Shown: piece after piece, positions 8,378 through 19,570 of the stretch
Numbering within the stretch: position 1 is the first letter of the stretch
How the letters are laid out: each line of letters opens with the position of its first letter
Made by a program: the position numbers and the translations under genes
The notes under the pieces: model-generated
What the model saw: only the letters and a program-made list of their open reading frames with translations
Database searches by the model: none
Told to the model about the DNA's origin: nothing
Assembly (NCBI RefSeq): GCF_002843175.1
Contig: NZ_PJEO01000051.1
Location: 1-64,000, forward strand
From: Confluentibacter flavum
GTDB taxonomy: Bacteria; Bacteroidota; Bacteroidia; Flavobacteriales; Flavobacteriaceae
DNA length: 64,000 bases
Reading direction: 5' to 3'

Positions 8378-10786
8378 ATGAAAAGAATGAAATTAAATAA
8401 TTCAATAAGGATTAATCTGGGCGTGCTTGCCTTTTGCCTCTTCTTGATGGCGTGTCGGGTAGATGAAGCTACTCCAAAGAATGAGCTTTGGTACAACGTA
8501 CCAGCATCGGAATGGTTTGAAGCTTTGCCTTTAGGTAATGGTAGATTAGGCGCAATGGTTTTTGGTGGCGTAAAAGAAGATCATCTTCAACTCAACGAAG
8601 AAAGTCTTTGGGCCGGAATGCCAGAGAACCCATATCCTGATAATATAGGAAAGCATTATACTAGATTTCAGGAATTAAATCTTGAAGGAAAGTATAGAGT
8701 AGCGTTTGACTATGCAAGAGAAAATTTGGCGATTTCACCCACTTCGATACGCTCTTATCAACCGCTTGGAGATTTATATCTTCAGTTTGACCATGCATCA
8801 AAAACAGATGAGTACAAGAGAAATCTGGATTTAGAAAAAGGGGTTTCTAGCACTAAATACACTATTGATGGAAATCGTTATTTAAGAGAATCGTTCATTT
8901 CAGCAGATTATGATGTCATTGTGTATCACTTCAAAAGTCTGAACGACATTAAAACCTCATGCAAGGTGCGCTTCAATCGGGAAGATGACATTACCAAGCA
9001 CATTTTGGAAAATAATATCTTGGAAATAAACGGTCAAATCTTTGATGACCCAAATGGGTATGATGATAATCCAGGAGGATCTGGTCAGGGAGGATATCAT
9101 ATGAAGTTTAATAGTCATGTTGCTTTCTCATCTACAGATGGAAACGTATCTTTTAATGGAAATGAGTTGACAATTGAAGATGCGACTGAATTTACCTTGA
9201 TAGTAAGTGCAGCTACCGATTACAATCTTGGGAAGATGGACTTCGATCGCGGTATTGATGCAAAGAAAAATTCATATCAAAAACTACAGTCTGTTGTTAA
9301 AATTCCATATGGGGATCTAAAAAGTAATCACGTTGCGGCGCACCAAAAAATATTTAATAGGGTTTATCTAAATATTAATGGACCGTCATTGGATAGCCTG
9401 CCAACAAACGAACGAGTTGCCAGACTTCAAGAGGGAAAAGAAGACGTTGGGCTAGCTCGTTTGTTTTTCCAGTATGGGCGATATCTGATGATGGCTAGCG
9501 GTATGCAACGGGCAGTCTTGCCAGCAAATCTTCAGGGCATTTGGAACCAGGATATGTGGGCACCTTGGGAATCAGATTACCACTTAAATATAAACCTTCA
9601 GATGAATTACTGGCCAGCAGAGGTATGCAACCTTTCAGAATCATTAATCCCTCTTACTAACTACATGGAAGGATTGACTGAGAGAGGTAAGGAAACGGCC
9701 CAAAAGTATATTGGTTCAGATGGTTGGATGGTGCATCACGCAACCAATCCATTTGGTAGGGTTACCCCAAACGGATCTACAATTACTTCCCAGATTGCCA
9801 ATGGATACTGCTATCCCTTAGCTGGTGCGTGGATGTCCCTAACGGTTTGGAGACATTATCAATTTACAAAAGATGAAAAATATTTAAAGGATAGAGCATA
9901 TCCCATGATTAAAGGGGCGACTCAATTTATTCTTGACTTTGTGAAGGAAAATGGCAAAGGAGAGCTCGTTACCGCACCATCCTACTCTCCTGAAAATATG
10001 TACATCAATCCCAAAACGGGAAATAAGCAATTAAATACTACTGCTGCTACCATGGATATTCAGATTATTCGAGATGTATTTCAGGCATGTTTAGAGGCTG
10101 AGGATGAATTAGGGATTAGCCAACTGTCACCAAAAATTAAGGAGGCCTTAAAAAAGTTGCCAAAGACAAAAATAGGTGCGGACGGAACCATTCAGGAATG
10201 GTACGAAGATTATGAAGAAGTTGAAATTGGACATCGACATATTTCCCATTTATATGGACTTTATCCATCTTCTCAAATTTCGGAACAAACACCCAATCTA
10301 TTTAAAGCAGCAGAGAAAACAATAGAGAAACGCCTGTCTAAAGGAGGGGGACAGACCGGATGGAGCAGGGCTTGGATTATTAATTTTTACGCGCGATTGG
10401 GTAATGGGAATCAATCATACGAACATTTAAAGGCACTTATAGGAAATCAATTGAGCTTAAATTTTACAAATTTAGATTCTTCAAAGATTTTTCAAATTGA
10501 TGGAAATTTTGGAGGTACCTCAGGTGTCGCAGAGATGCTTATCCAGTCTCATGTACCTGGTAAGATTTTTTTGTTACCGGCGTTGCCAACGGCCTGGAAG
10601 GATGGAGAGGTAAAAGGGCTGAAAGCACGAGGAAACTTTGAGGTGAATATGAAATGGCAAAACGGAAAAATTGTAGAGGCAAGCATCTATTCACCAGTAG
10701 GAGGAGAGGTGACTTTAGTGGCAGGAGAGAAGAGTAAAGCTATCTCACTGGCAAAGAATGAAACGACATCCATTAAGTTTAATTAA
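8378..10786 (+). CDS. GH95 alpha-L-fucosidase (or alpha-L-galactosidase)
   Basis: Exo-glycosidase expected to release terminal alpha-1,2-linked L-fucose by inversion; some GH95 members instead act on L-galactose. The 802 aa protein is a predicted lipoprotein (lipobox LMAC, Cys26). The N-terminal domain begins with LWYNVPASEWFEALPLGNGRLGAMVFGG, the usual GH95 opening. Family catalytic positions appear conserved: the two Asn of HLNINLQMNYWPAE (about 404-412), the Glu in SYSPENMY (about 537) and the Asp in QIDGNFGGTSG (about 707). Length is normal. Together with the GH29 gene at 23554 it indicates a fucosylated substrate. Confidence 0.9.
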   Translation: MKRMKLNNSIRINLGVLAFCLFLMACRVDEATPKNELWYNVPASEWFEALPLGNGRLGAMVFGGVKEDHLQLNEESLWAGMPENPYPDNIGKHYTRFQELNLEGKYRVAFDYARENLAISPTSIRSYQPLGDLYLQFDHASKTDEYKRNLDLEKGVSSTKYTIDGNRYLRESFISADYDVIVYHFKSLNDIKTSCKVRFNREDDITKHILENNILEINGQIFDDPNGYDDNPGGSGQGGYHMKFNSHVAFSSTDGNVSFNGNELTIEDATEFTLIVSAATDYNLGKMDFDRGIDAKKNSYQKLQSVVKIPYGDLKSNHVAAHQKIFNRVYLNINGPSLDSLPTNERVARLQEGKEDVGLARLFFQYGRYLMMASGMQRAVLPANLQGIWNQDMWAPWESDYHLNINLQMNYWPAEVCNLSESLIPLTNYMEGLTERGKETAQKYIGSDGWMVHHATNPFGRVTPNGSTITSQIANGYCYPLAGAWMSLTVWRHYQFTKDEKYLKDRAYPMIKGATQFILDFVKENGKGELVTAPSYSPENMYINPKTGNKQLNTTAATMDIQIIRDVFQACLEAEDELGISQLSPKIKEALKKLPKTKIGADGTIQEWYEDYEEVEIGHRHISHLYGLYPSSQISEQTPNLFKAAEKTIEKRLSKGGGQTGWSRAWIINFYARLGNGNQSYEHLKALIGNQLSLNFTNLDSSKIFQIDGNFGGTSGVAEMLIQSHVPGKIFLLPALPTAWKDGEVKGLKARGNFEVNMKWQNGKIVEASIYSPVGGEVTLVAGEKSKAISLAKNETTSIKFN

Positions 10787-10971
10787 TCAAGATATACTTA
10801 TACATTACAATTACATGGCTTGTAAGAAAATGAAAAGTAAATAAAACAAGAATTTCATTATTTATGATATTATTATAAAAAGGAGAAAAAGATGGTGTCG
10901 TATCATAGGGAAATGGCCAGATTATCATTGATACTGACCCCAAAGGTTTGAACCAAAATATATTGATTTTT

Positions 10972-12078
10972 ATGAAAATTTATTCAAAACATTTTAGATT
11001 ATTTATGTTGCTTTTTCTAGGTATAGTAACATCTTTATTTTTTTCTTGTGCTTGTATAGCCCAAAAAAATGACAATCCCTTTTATGGGAATTGGGATGTT
11101 TCCCCTAAAGAAGGCGCATTTAGAATGGATGGATACATTGTGTGGGGTGGTTCTGTAATTAAGGGAGCCGATGGCAAATATTATATGTATGCCAGTAGGT
11201 GGCCTTCAACACTTTCCATGAGGGCATGGGTAACAAATTCCGAGGTTGTTGTGGCCGTATCGGATCGGCCAGAAGGACCTTATGAATTTAAATCAGTTGT
11301 TTTACCTTCAAGAGGAAAAGAACATTGGGATGGAATGATGACCCACAATCCTAGCATTCAGTACCATGATGGAAAATACGTACTGTATTATATTGGAGTT
11401 ACGTATGATTTTTATAAACCTGTTGATTCGATTCCATCTAGGGAAGACTACGAAAAGGCGTGGAACAATAAGCGTATTGGTATTGCAATATCCGACTCTC
11501 CAATAGGCCCTTTTGAACGGAGGGATGAACCTATTCTTTCACCTCGACCTGGTAATTGGGATGCCGCAATCACCAGTAATCCTGCACCATTTATTCATGA
11601 AGATGGAAGCGTTCTTTTAGTTTATAAAAGCGCACCAGTGCCTTATCCTGAACGTAACGATAACAGAACATTACAGTTTGGAGTAGTTAAAGCAGATCAT
11701 TATCTGGGGGAGTACAAAAGAGGGGGTAAGGATAACAGAATAAAATTCACCCCTGTTGATTCAAGTGTTGAGGATCCATATATATGGTATGATGGAGAAA
11801 AATATCGAATGTTAGCTAAGTGTATGAATGCGGCCATAACAGGTGAAGCAGGAGCTGGATTTATGGCTTCATCCAACGATGGTATTACTTGGAAAACAGC
11901 TGATGAACCTTCAGCTTATAGCAAAACAATAAGCTTGTCAGATGGAACGCGTGTTAAGATGAAAAAACTTGAAAGACCTCAGGTATTGGTACAAGATGGT
12001 AAGCCTACTCATGTGTTTTTTGCATGCCACAATCCAGAAGACGAAATATTTAATATGGTAAGACCTTTAAAGAGGTAG
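10972..12078 (+). CDS. GH43-like five-bladed beta-propeller glycoside hydrolase
   Basis: Exported 368 aa protein with the repeated blade pattern of the GH43/GH32/GH117-type propellers: DGYIVWGGSVIKGADGKYYMYASR, MTHNPSIQYHDGKYVLYYIG, DAAITSNPAPFIHEDGSVLLVYKS and VEDPYIWYDGEKYRML. An acidic residue in the first blade (GAFRMDGYIVWGG), the Asp of the third blade and the Glu of SSVEDPYIW resemble the catalytic triad layout of GH43. The start chosen is ATG 10972, which gives a signal peptide; a TTG at 10948 would add eight residues. FFSC could act as a weak lipobox. Exact family and sugar specificity cannot be fixed by eye. Confidence 0.72.
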   Translation: MKIYSKHFRLFMLLFLGIVTSLFFSCACIAQKNDNPFYGNWDVSPKEGAFRMDGYIVWGGSVIKGADGKYYMYASRWPSTLSMRAWVTNSEVVVAVSDRPEGPYEFKSVVLPSRGKEHWDGMMTHNPSIQYHDGKYVLYYIGVTYDFYKPVDSIPSREDYEKAWNNKRIGIAISDSPIGPFERRDEPILSPRPGNWDAAITSNPAPFIHEDGSVLLVYKSAPVPYPERNDNRTLQFGVVKADHYLGEYKRGGKDNRIKFTPVDSSVEDPYIWYDGEKYRMLAKCMNAAITGEAGAGFMASSNDGITWKTADEPSAYSKTISLSDGTRVKMKKLERPQVLVQDGKPTHVFFACHNPEDEIFNMVRPLKR

Positions 12079-12108
12079 GTTGTTAATGTTAATTAAAATA
12101 AAAAAAAT

Positions 12109-14100
12109 ATGATTTTTAGATTTAGTGTAGTTTGTATGTTATTAGTATCCTTTGGTTTAGCCTTTGGACAAGTTGAAAGAGTTACTAGTGTTGATATTTC
12201 TGACACAGGTGGAAAAAGTTTTAAATATGATATCATCCCACGGCCAAATCATATTAAAGCCATGGATGGTAATTTCCTTATATCTTCGAATACCATTATT
12301 TTATATGATGGTGAGGAGGCAAAAAGTGTTGCTCTTTACCTTTCTGATTATCTAACAGTAACAATAGGAAAAAACCTTAAGGTTAGTTCTTTGCCCGTTA
12401 ACAAAAACCGGGAAGGTCATATACTAATAACAACGGAAGGAAAAACCATAAAAACTGATGCAGAAGACTATGAACTCGTAGTAAGCCCCAAAAACATTTT
12501 TTTGAAGGCTCAAAGCAGGAAAGGCTTATTCTATGCTGTTCAAAGCTTTTTGCAGTTAATGCCCGTAGAAGTGTTTTCTGATAAAGAACAAGAAAATGTT
12601 ATTTGGTCAATACCTTGTGTAGAAATTAAGGATGCTCCTGCTTTATCTTGGCGTGGTTATATGCTGGATGTGAGTCGTCATTTCTTCTCTAAAGAGACGA
12701 TTCTAAGACAGATTGATTTATTAGCACTTTATAAAATTAATCGTTTCCATTTACATCTTACTGATGATCAGGGTTGGCGTGTGGAAATTAAAAAGTATCC
12801 TAAATTAACAGAAATAGGAGCATGGAACATACTGGATAATGGCAAAAAGCAAGGTGGATTTTATACCCAAAAAGACCTAAAAGAAATTGTTGAATATGCA
12901 AAAGAACGAGAGGTCATGATCATACCCGAAATTGATATGCCAGGTCATTCACTGGCAGCTGTTGCTGCTTATCCTGAACTTTCTTGTCATGGTAATCCAG
13001 TTGCTGTTATGACAAAAGCTGGAATCAGTGCAGATAATATGTGTCCATCCAATGAAAAGGTCTATGAATTTGTTAATGATGTACTTAAGGAGATTGTGGG
13101 AATATTTCCAAGCCCTTATATCCATATAGGTGGTGATGAAGCTCAGAAGAGTAATTGGATGAAATGTCCGAGATGTACTTCTAAAGCTGGGGTCACTAAG
13201 AATTCTTCAGACAAGGCAGACCGTGAAAAAATATATGCATTGCAGGATGAATTTATAGGCCGAGTGAAAACACTAGTAAAACAGCACGATAAAATAATGA
13301 TTGGTTGGGATGAAATCATTGAAAATGAACATATAGAGAATATTGAAGGTGCTATTATTCAGAGCTGGCGGTCAGCATATCCAGGTTTTAGAGCAGCAGA
13401 AAAAGGGCATAAGATTATATTGTCTTCGGGGACAACCTTCTATTTAGATTATCCTAATGGACAACGTAATATTGAAAGAATTTATAATACGGTTGTCCCA
13501 GATAAGTATTGGAAGCATTTTTTTAATAGAGAGAATATCATTGGTGTAGAATGCCCATTGTGGACTGAAAGTGTAAGTAATCAGAGAGAGGTTGATTACA
13601 TGACTTGGCCAAGAATGTTAGCGTTGGCTGAAGTGGGTTGGACGGATATGAGTTATCGCAGCTATGGCGAATTTAAATCAAGACTCAGGGAAAATGAAAA
13701 GAGACTGGATCTGTTAGGAGTAAACTATCAAAAGATTGATGGGGAAAAACTGGCATGTCAATGGAAACCAGAAGATACACCTGAAAACGAAGTGCTTGAA
13801 TATGATATAACTGGCATTATAGACAAACCAGGTAAATGGGAAGTTGCTTTTGTTTATGAAGGAGGTAAGCAAGGCTTAAACACAGAGGGGTTTGAAATCG
13901 TTCAGAACAACAAAGTAATTGCTTTTTGTAATAGTCAACAATCTTTGGGTTGGAGAGATACATCGCCTGTAAATATTGTGAATGTTGAAAGTGTTGATCC
14001 AAATATGAAACAGACACTTCGAATTAAATTACTTAGGGATGAAAAATTACAGGGAGAATCACTCGATGGTCTGGGTTCGGTTTGGTTCACTTACAAATAA
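12109..14100 (+). CDS. GH20 beta-N-acetylhexosaminidase
   Basis: Periplasmic or surface exo-enzyme removing terminal beta-linked GlcNAc/GalNAc by substrate-assisted catalysis. The 663 aa protein has a signal peptide (ends AFGQ), a GH20b N-terminal domain, and a TIM barrel containing HLHLTDDQGWRVEIKKYP and the catalytic pair Asp-Glu in HIGGDEAQ (about residues 342-343). A C-terminal sandwich-like domain follows. It begins 30 bp after the propeller gene, so co-transcription is likely. A near-identical 142-bp copy of bases 13693-13833 from this gene lies in the chimeric fossil at 26434-26575, showing that a second copy or a recombination event once existed. Confidence 0.95.
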   Translation: MIFRFSVVCMLLVSFGLAFGQVERVTSVDISDTGGKSFKYDIIPRPNHIKAMDGNFLISSNTIILYDGEEAKSVALYLSDYLTVTIGKNLKVSSLPVNKNREGHILITTEGKTIKTDAEDYELVVSPKNIFLKAQSRKGLFYAVQSFLQLMPVEVFSDKEQENVIWSIPCVEIKDAPALSWRGYMLDVSRHFFSKETILRQIDLLALYKINRFHLHLTDDQGWRVEIKKYPKLTEIGAWNILDNGKKQGGFYTQKDLKEIVEYAKEREVMIIPEIDMPGHSLAAVAAYPELSCHGNPVAVMTKAGISADNMCPSNEKVYEFVNDVLKEIVGIFPSPYIHIGGDEAQKSNWMKCPRCTSKAGVTKNSSDKADREKIYALQDEFIGRVKTLVKQHDKIMIGWDEIIENEHIENIEGAIIQSWRSAYPGFRAAEKGHKIILSSGTTFYLDYPNGQRNIERIYNTVVPDKYWKHFFNRENIIGVECPLWTESVSNQREVDYMTWPRMLALAEVGWTDMSYRSYGEFKSRLRENEKRLDLLGVNYQKIDGEKLACQWKPEDTPENEVLEYDITGIIDKPGKWEVAFVYEGGKQGLNTEGFEIVQNNKVIAFCNSQQSLGWRDTSPVNIVNVESVDPNMKQTLRIKLLRDEKLQGESLDGLGSVWFTYK

Positions 14101-14235
14101 ACATATATGAGCAAGTCAAATCTTATTAGATAAAACCAATTTTTTGGTATCCCGATGATCCTAACGTTGCAGATTATCAGGTGTGCATCATCAATATAAC
14201 AATAGGAGAGATAAGAAGAATAATCTAAATATCGT
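14101..14235. other. Short gap with protein-like debris
   Basis: Between the GH20 and GH3 genes one frame reads FWYPDDPNVADYQ near 14140-14180, with no start codon and no continuation. This suggests a decayed gene end, but the family is not recognised. Confidence 0.2.
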
Positions 14236-16629
14236 ATGAAACATCAGAAACTAACAAAAGTTTTATTTCTAATATTTGTCGGCATTTCATTTAGTGCCAT
14301 AGCCCAAAACAAAAAGATTTACCAAAAAGGCTGGATTGATTTTAATAAGAATGGTCAGAAAGACATTTTCGAAGACCCTAAAGCTGAAATTAATGCCAGA
14401 GTCGAGGACTTATTGCGTCAAATGAACGTCAATGAGAAAACGGCTCAATGTGCTACGCTTTATGGCTATAAGAGGGTTTTGAAAGATGAATTGCCCACTC
14501 CAGGCTGGAAAAATGAGGTATGGAAAGACGGGATTGCTAATATAGACGAGCAACTTAATGGTCTTAAACCTACACAGTATTCCTATCCGTATAGCAAACA
14601 TGCGGAAGCCATCAACACCATTCAGAAATGGTTTATTGAAGAAACAAGATTGGGCATACCTGTAGATTTCACTAATGAAGGTATTCATGGTTTGAACCAT
14701 GAAAAAGCAACTCCGCTTCCATCACCCATAGCCATTGGTAGTACTTGGAACAAGAACTTAGTGAGACAAGCCGGTGAAATTGTTGGTAGGGAAGGTAAGG
14801 CCTTAGGTTATACGAATATCTATGCACCAATCTTGGATCTGGCGAGAGACCCAAGATGGGGCAGGGTAGTCGAGTGTTATGGTGAGGATCCTTTCCTTGT
14901 TTCCGAACTCGGCATCCAAATGGTAAAAGGTATTCAGTCCAAGGGAGTGGCCTCTACCCTGAAGCATTATGTGGTTTATAGTGTTCCAAAGGGAGGAAGG
15001 GACGGTAGGGTTCGAACGGATCCACATGTGGCTCCAAGGGAACTCCATCAGATGCATTTGTATCCTTTCAAAAGAGTGATTGGCGAAGCACATCCGAAAG
15101 GCGTGATGAGTAGTTACAACGACTGGGATGGAATTCCGGTGAGTGGGAGCTACTATTTCCTAACTGAGCTTCTTCGTAAAGAGTACGGTTTCACAGGGTA
15201 TGTGGTTTCTGATAGCGAGGCCGTTGAGTTTCTTCATAGAAAACACCATGTGGCCGAGGATTATAAAGAAGGAGTGCGACAGGTAGCAGAAGCTGGTTTG
15301 AATGTCCGTACGCACTTTACCCCACCACAGGATTACATTCTACCGTTAAGGGAACTGGTTAATAATGGAGAACTTTCCATGGCAACTCTTGATCGTAATG
15401 TTAGAGATGTTTTAAGGGTGAAATTTGAATTAGGACTTTTTGATGAGCCCTATGTAAAAGATACCAATGCGGCAGACAAGATTGTGGCCAATGATACTAA
15501 AGACTTTGTGCTGCAAATGGCAAAAGAGTCATTAGTTCTTCTTAAGAACGAGAATAATATTTTACCACTCAATCTCAATAAGCTGGACAATATTTTGGTA
15601 ACAGGTCCTTTGGCTGTTGACAAGTCTGTTTATGTGAGTCGATACGGCCCCCAAAATTTGGAAGTAAAAAGTGTACTAGAGGGCATTCAAAACTATATTG
15701 GAACCAAAGCCAATGTTGACTTCTCGCTGGGGTGTGAAGTAGTGGATGAAGCATGGCCCGAGAGTGAAATCATTCCCATCCCACTTTCGGATCAGGAGCA
15801 GCAGATGATCGATGATGCCGTTGCGAAGGCTCAGAAGTCGGATATGATCATAGCCGTAATGGGCGAGGATGAAGAACGCTGTGGCGAAAGCCGATCCAGA
15901 ACTAGTCTGGGGCTGCCGGGAAGACAGTTTCAATTGCTACAAGCTCTTAAAGCGACAGGTAAACCCATAGTCCTTGTCCTAATAAATGGAAGACCGTTGA
16001 CAATCAATTGGGAAAACCAATACATTCCTGCCATTGTGGAAGCTTGGTTTCCAAATACTGAAGGTCCAAATGCCATTGCTCAGACCTTATTCGGCGATTA
16101 CAATCCGGGAGGAAAATTGCCCATCACCTTTCCGAGATCCGTTGGTCAATTGGAGTTGAATTTTCCATACAAACCAAGTTCACAGGTTGGTCAGTCTTCA
16201 TCAGGTCCTAACGGCACTGGCAAGACATCCGTAGTAGGGGAACTTTATCCATTTGGTTACGGATTGAGTTATACTCAGTTCGCATACAAGAACTTAAAAA
16301 TTACCCCGGAGACAGCTAAGACCCAACAGCAGATCGAAGTATCCGTAGATGTGACCAATACTGGAAAAGTGAAGGGTGATGAGGTCGTGCAGCTCTATTT
16401 CAAGGATTTGGTAAGCAGTGTAATCGTGTATGAGATCCAGTTAAGAGGTTTTGAGCGCATTACCTTAAATCCGGGCGAGACCAAAACAGTGCATTTCACC
16501 TTAAAACCAGAAGATTTACAACTGCTTGACAGAGATATGAACTGGACGGTCGAACCAGGGGAATTTGAGGTACTCATAGGGTCTAGCTCAGCAGATATAC
16601 GTGCAAAGGGAAGCTTTAAATTATTGTAA
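14236..16629 (+). CDS. GH3 family beta-glycosidase
   Basis: Exported retaining exo-beta-glycosidase of 797 aa. A signal peptide (ends SAIAQ) is followed by an EF-hand-like stretch DFNKNGQKDIFED (about 35-47), the GH3 TIM barrel (with NIYAPILDLARDPRWGRVVE and STLKHYVVYS), the nucleophile Asp in GYVVSDSEAV (about residue 326), the alpha/beta sandwich domain, and a C-terminal FnIII-like domain ending near the stop. Length and domain order are usual for Bacteroidota GH3 enzymes. Specificity (glucose, xylose, HexNAc) cannot be read directly. It is separated from the acetylesterase by 18 bp, so it is probably in the same operon. Confidence 0.93.
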   Translation: MKHQKLTKVLFLIFVGISFSAIAQNKKIYQKGWIDFNKNGQKDIFEDPKAEINARVEDLLRQMNVNEKTAQCATLYGYKRVLKDELPTPGWKNEVWKDGIANIDEQLNGLKPTQYSYPYSKHAEAINTIQKWFIEETRLGIPVDFTNEGIHGLNHEKATPLPSPIAIGSTWNKNLVRQAGEIVGREGKALGYTNIYAPILDLARDPRWGRVVECYGEDPFLVSELGIQMVKGIQSKGVASTLKHYVVYSVPKGGRDGRVRTDPHVAPRELHQMHLYPFKRVIGEAHPKGVMSSYNDWDGIPVSGSYYFLTELLRKEYGFTGYVVSDSEAVEFLHRKHHVAEDYKEGVRQVAEAGLNVRTHFTPPQDYILPLRELVNNGELSMATLDRNVRDVLRVKFELGLFDEPYVKDTNAADKIVANDTKDFVLQMAKESLVLLKNENNILPLNLNKLDNILVTGPLAVDKSVYVSRYGPQNLEVKSVLEGIQNYIGTKANVDFSLGCEVVDEAWPESEIIPIPLSDQEQQMIDDAVAKAQKSDMIIAVMGEDEERCGESRSRTSLGLPGRQFQLLQALKATGKPIVLVLINGRPLTINWENQYIPAIVEAWFPNTEGPNAIAQTLFGDYNPGGKLPITFPRSVGQLELNFPYKPSSQVGQSSSGPNGTGKTSVVGELYPFGYGLSYTQFAYKNLKITPETAKTQQQIEVSVDVTNTGKVKGDEVVQLYFKDLVSSVIVYEIQLRGFERITLNPGETKTVHFTLKPEDLQLLDRDMNWTVEPGEFEVLIGSSSADIRAKGSFKLL

Positions 16630-16647
16630 AAAATAAATCAGTTTAAG

Positions 16648-18045
16648 ATGAATCTAATGGAAAGGAAAGTCGTATCACTAAAAAAAATGACAGTAAAATG
16701 CTTCTTGTTTATTAGTTGTATTTCAATGAATACAGCAGTATATGCTGAAATAAAACTACCAGCTATTTTCGGTAGCAATATGGTACTTCAACGAAACAGT
16801 GAAGTATCTGTTTGGGGAACGGCAAAGACCAAAAGCAAAGTCACGGTCTCTACTTCATGGAATAATCGATCTTATGAAACTACCTCCGATAAAGAGGGTA
16901 ACTGGAAGATTAAAGTAAGCACACCAGAAGCTGGTGGGCCTTACATAATTAAAATGTCCGATGGTCAGGAGTTGGTATTGGATAATGTTCTGATTGGAGA
17001 GGTATGGCTATGTTCAGGTCAGTCTAACATGGAGCGGACCTTACGTGGAGCTGGGAATGACCCAATCTTAGGAGCCAATGAAGCCATATTAAAATCGAAT
17101 AATCCGTCCATACGATTTTTTACAGTAGAAAGAGCAAAGAGTGAAGAGCCTGAAGATAACTTTAAGGGAGATTGGAAAGTTTGTAACAGATCAACCGCTC
17201 CTGACTTTAGTGCAACTGGCTATTTCTTTGGAAATCTTCTGCAGGAAATTTTAGATGTTCCGGTTGGATTGATTTCTTCTAATTGGGGAGGGACCCAGAT
17301 TCAGCGATGGTTAGACGAAGGCACCATAAAAACATTTGCCCCTGAACATTGGGAGAGTTCGCCTTCTACGTTATTCAATGCGATGATAAACCCAATGCTT
17401 AATTTCAATATAAAGGGTGTTATATGGTATCAAGGGGAGTCCAACCGTGAGAATCCTGAAATCTACGATGAAATGATGGTGAAACTGGTTCAGAACTGGC
17501 GTGAAAAATGGGGTATTGGTAACTTTCCCTTCTATTACTGTCAGATAGCACCCTACGAGTATGATAATAAAGTGAATTCGGCCTTTTTAAGGGAGGCTCA
17601 GTTGAAAGCTTCCAAAGAAATTCCTAATTCTGGAATGGTTTCATTACTGGATGTTGGGGAAGAACGGAATATTCATCCGGCAAATAAAAGAGCAGCGGGA
17701 GAGAGACTTGCCTATTTTGCTTTGAAGGAAACATATGGTATTGAGGGAATTTCGGCAAGAAGTCCGGAATATTTGGATATGAAAATTGAAGGTTCAACCG
17801 TAGAGCTCAATTTCAGTGAAAACCTAACCTCTTTCGGGAAGGAATTGAAGTTGTTCGAAGTGGCTGGGAAAAATCAAATATTTTATCCCGCCAAGGCACG
17901 AATCAAAGGAAAGGGAATCATACTTGTTTCCGAGGAAGTGGCAGAACCGGTAGCGGCAAGATATGGGTTCAAAAATTTTGTAGATGGTGACCTATATAAT
18001 ATACATGGTATACCGGCATCCTCTTTTAGAACAGATAAATGGTGA
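16648..18045 (+). CDS. Sialate O-acetylesterase-type carbohydrate esterase (SASA family)
   Basis: SGNH-fold esterase expected to remove O-acetyl groups from sugars, clearing the way for the exo-glycosidases of this locus. The 465 aa protein has a signal peptide (ends VYAE). The catalytic Ser lies in [10 protein letters not shown] (Ser about 126), block WYQGESN follows in the middle, and the C-terminal block [16 protein letters not shown] supplies the His. The latter normally carries Asp/Asn-x-His, and the spacing here fits. Family members also act on xylan or other acetylated glycans, so activity on sialic acid is not implied; no sialidase is present in the window. Confidence 0.88.
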   Translation: MNLMERKVVSLKKMTVKCFLFISCISMNTAVYAEIKLPAIFGSNMVLQRNSEVSVWGTAKTKSKVTVSTSWNNRSYETTSDKEGNWKIKVSTPEAGGPYIIKMSDGQELVLDNVLIGEVWLCSGQSNMERTLRGAGNDPILGANEAILKSNNPSIRFFTVERAKSEEPEDNFKGDWKVCNRSTAPDFSATGYFFGNLLQEILDVPVGLISSNWGGTQIQRWLDEGTIKTFAPEHWESSPSTLFNAMINPMLNFNIKGVIWYQGESNRENPEIYDEMMVKLVQNWREKWGIGNFPFYYCQIAPYEYDNKVNSAFLREAQLKASKEIPNSGMVSLLDVGEERNIHPANKRAAGERLAYFALKETYGIEGISARSPEYLDMKIEGSTVELNFSENLTSFGKELKLFEVAGKNQIFYPAKARIKGKGIILVSEEVAEPVAARYGFKNFVDGDLYNIHGIPASSFRTDKW

Positions 18046-18189
18046 TTTAAAAAAAAGCCTATTAAATTGAAGAAATGGGGACATTATAGTTTAAAGTAAA
18101 GTTGTATATACTATTATCCAATAAGAAGGGTCTTATGCTATTTGGTCTTTTTGACTTATAATCAAATTATAAAATATAATTTCTAACTA

Positions 18190-19560
18190 ATGATAAATAA
18201 AATGAACAAACTTAAACTAGGGGCTTTGGTCCTTCTACAGTGTTGGGCATGTGCTGAAGCCCCAAAAGACAATACACCATGGGTCAATTTGACCGATGGA
18301 ACTCTCAACGGATGGAATCAAAAGGGTGGGAAAGCCATTTATAAAGTAAATGAGGGTGCCATCGTGGGATCTACTATCCATGATACGCCCAATTCCTTTT
18401 TGACAACAAATAAGATGTACGATGATTTTATTTTGGAACTGGATTACAAAGTGGATTCAACGATGAATTCGGGAATCCAAATAAGAAGCAATAGCTTTCC
18501 CAATTATCGGGATGGAAGGGTGCATGGCTATCAAATCGAGATAGACCCATCGAAACGTGCATGGAGTGCTGGAATCTATGATGAAGCACGAAGAGGTTGG
18601 CTTGTTAATTTAGACAATAATCCAGCGGCCCAAAAAGCCTTTAAACAAAACGATTGGAACCATTATCGTATCGAAGCAATCGGTGATACCATAAAAACTT
18701 GGATTAATGGAGTACCTGCTGCCCATTTGATTGATGATAAAACAGCAAGTGGTTTTATTGCCCTTCAAGTACATGGAATCGGCAAAGAAAAGAAGGAAGG
18801 AACGGAGATTGCTTGGAAAAACATCAAAATTTTGACCGATAGCCTTTCAAAGTATAGTAAAAAAATGCCCTTGGCACCTGTAGTGACCAAAAATCAGCTT
18901 ACCATAAATGAAGAAAAAAACGGGTGGAAAATGTTATGGGATGGCAAAAGTACCTTGGGATGGCGTGGCGCCCAACTGGATAATTTTCCTGATAAAGGAT
19001 GGGAAATCAAAGACGGTGTGTTGACTGTTCTTTCCTCCGGTGGCGAAGAATCTGCGGCAGGCGGCGATATTGTAACTACTGATCTGTATGGTGATTTTGA
19101 ATTACAAGTTGATTTTAAATTAACAGAGGGAGCCAATAGTGGTATCAAATATTATGTGGATACTGACCTTAATAAGGGATCTGGTTCCTCAATTGGTCTT
19201 GAATATCAAATATTGGACGATGAAAGGCATCCGGATGCAAAACTGGGTAGTCAGGAAGGTAGCCGTACAGTGGCATCTTTGTATGATCTAATCCAAGCAG
19301 ATATTAATAAACCTATCAACCCGATTGGGGAATGGAATACTGCCCACATCATTTCAAAGGATAACCATGTCGAGCATTGGCTCAATGGCACAAAAGTTTT
19401 GGAATACGAGCGTAAGAGCGAAGCATATCGCAAATTGGTCTCTGAAAGCAAGTATGCTAAATGGCCCAACTTCGGGGAGGGAGATAGAGGCCACATATTG
19501 TTGCAGGATCATGGGGATAGAGTAAGTTTTAAGAACATCAAAATTAAACCAATATTTTAA
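18190..19560 (+). CDS. Tandem DUF1080 (3-keto-disaccharide hydrolase) lipoprotein
   Basis: The 456 aa exported protein has two DUF1080 domains, concanavalin-like jelly rolls now linked to cleavage of 3-keto-glycosides. Domain 1 spans about residues 30-215 ([17 protein letters not shown] ... IAWKNIKI). Domain 2 spans about 245-455 ([17 protein letters not shown] ... [12 protein letters not shown]). The N-terminus resembles a lipoprotein signal with Cys21 in a poor lipobox (CWAC). A Gfo/Idh/MocA oxidoreductase gene follows after 10 bp, the expected partner that would make the 3-keto sugar. The doubled domain is less common than the single one at 26612. The function is inferred from family and neighbourhood. 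Confidence 0.87.
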   Translation: MINKMNKLKLGALVLLQCWACAEAPKDNTPWVNLTDGTLNGWNQKGGKAIYKVNEGAIVGSTIHDTPNSFLTTNKMYDDFILELDYKVDSTMNSGIQIRSNSFPNYRDGRVHGYQIEIDPSKRAWSAGIYDEARRGWLVNLDNNPAAQKAFKQNDWNHYRIEAIGDTIKTWINGVPAAHLIDDKTASGFIALQVHGIGKEKKEGTEIAWKNIKILTDSLSKYSKKMPLAPVVTKNQLTINEEKNGWKMLWDGKSTLGWRGAQLDNFPDKGWEIKDGVLTVLSSGGEESAAGGDIVTTDLYGDFELQVDFKLTEGANSGIKYYVDTDLNKGSGSSIGLEYQILDDERHPDAKLGSQEGSRTVASLYDLIQADINKPINPIGEWNTAHIISKDNHVEHWLNGTKVLEYERKSEAYRKLVSESKYAKWPNFGEGDRGHILLQDHGDRVSFKNIKIKPIF

Positions 19561-19570
19561 ATATAAATTT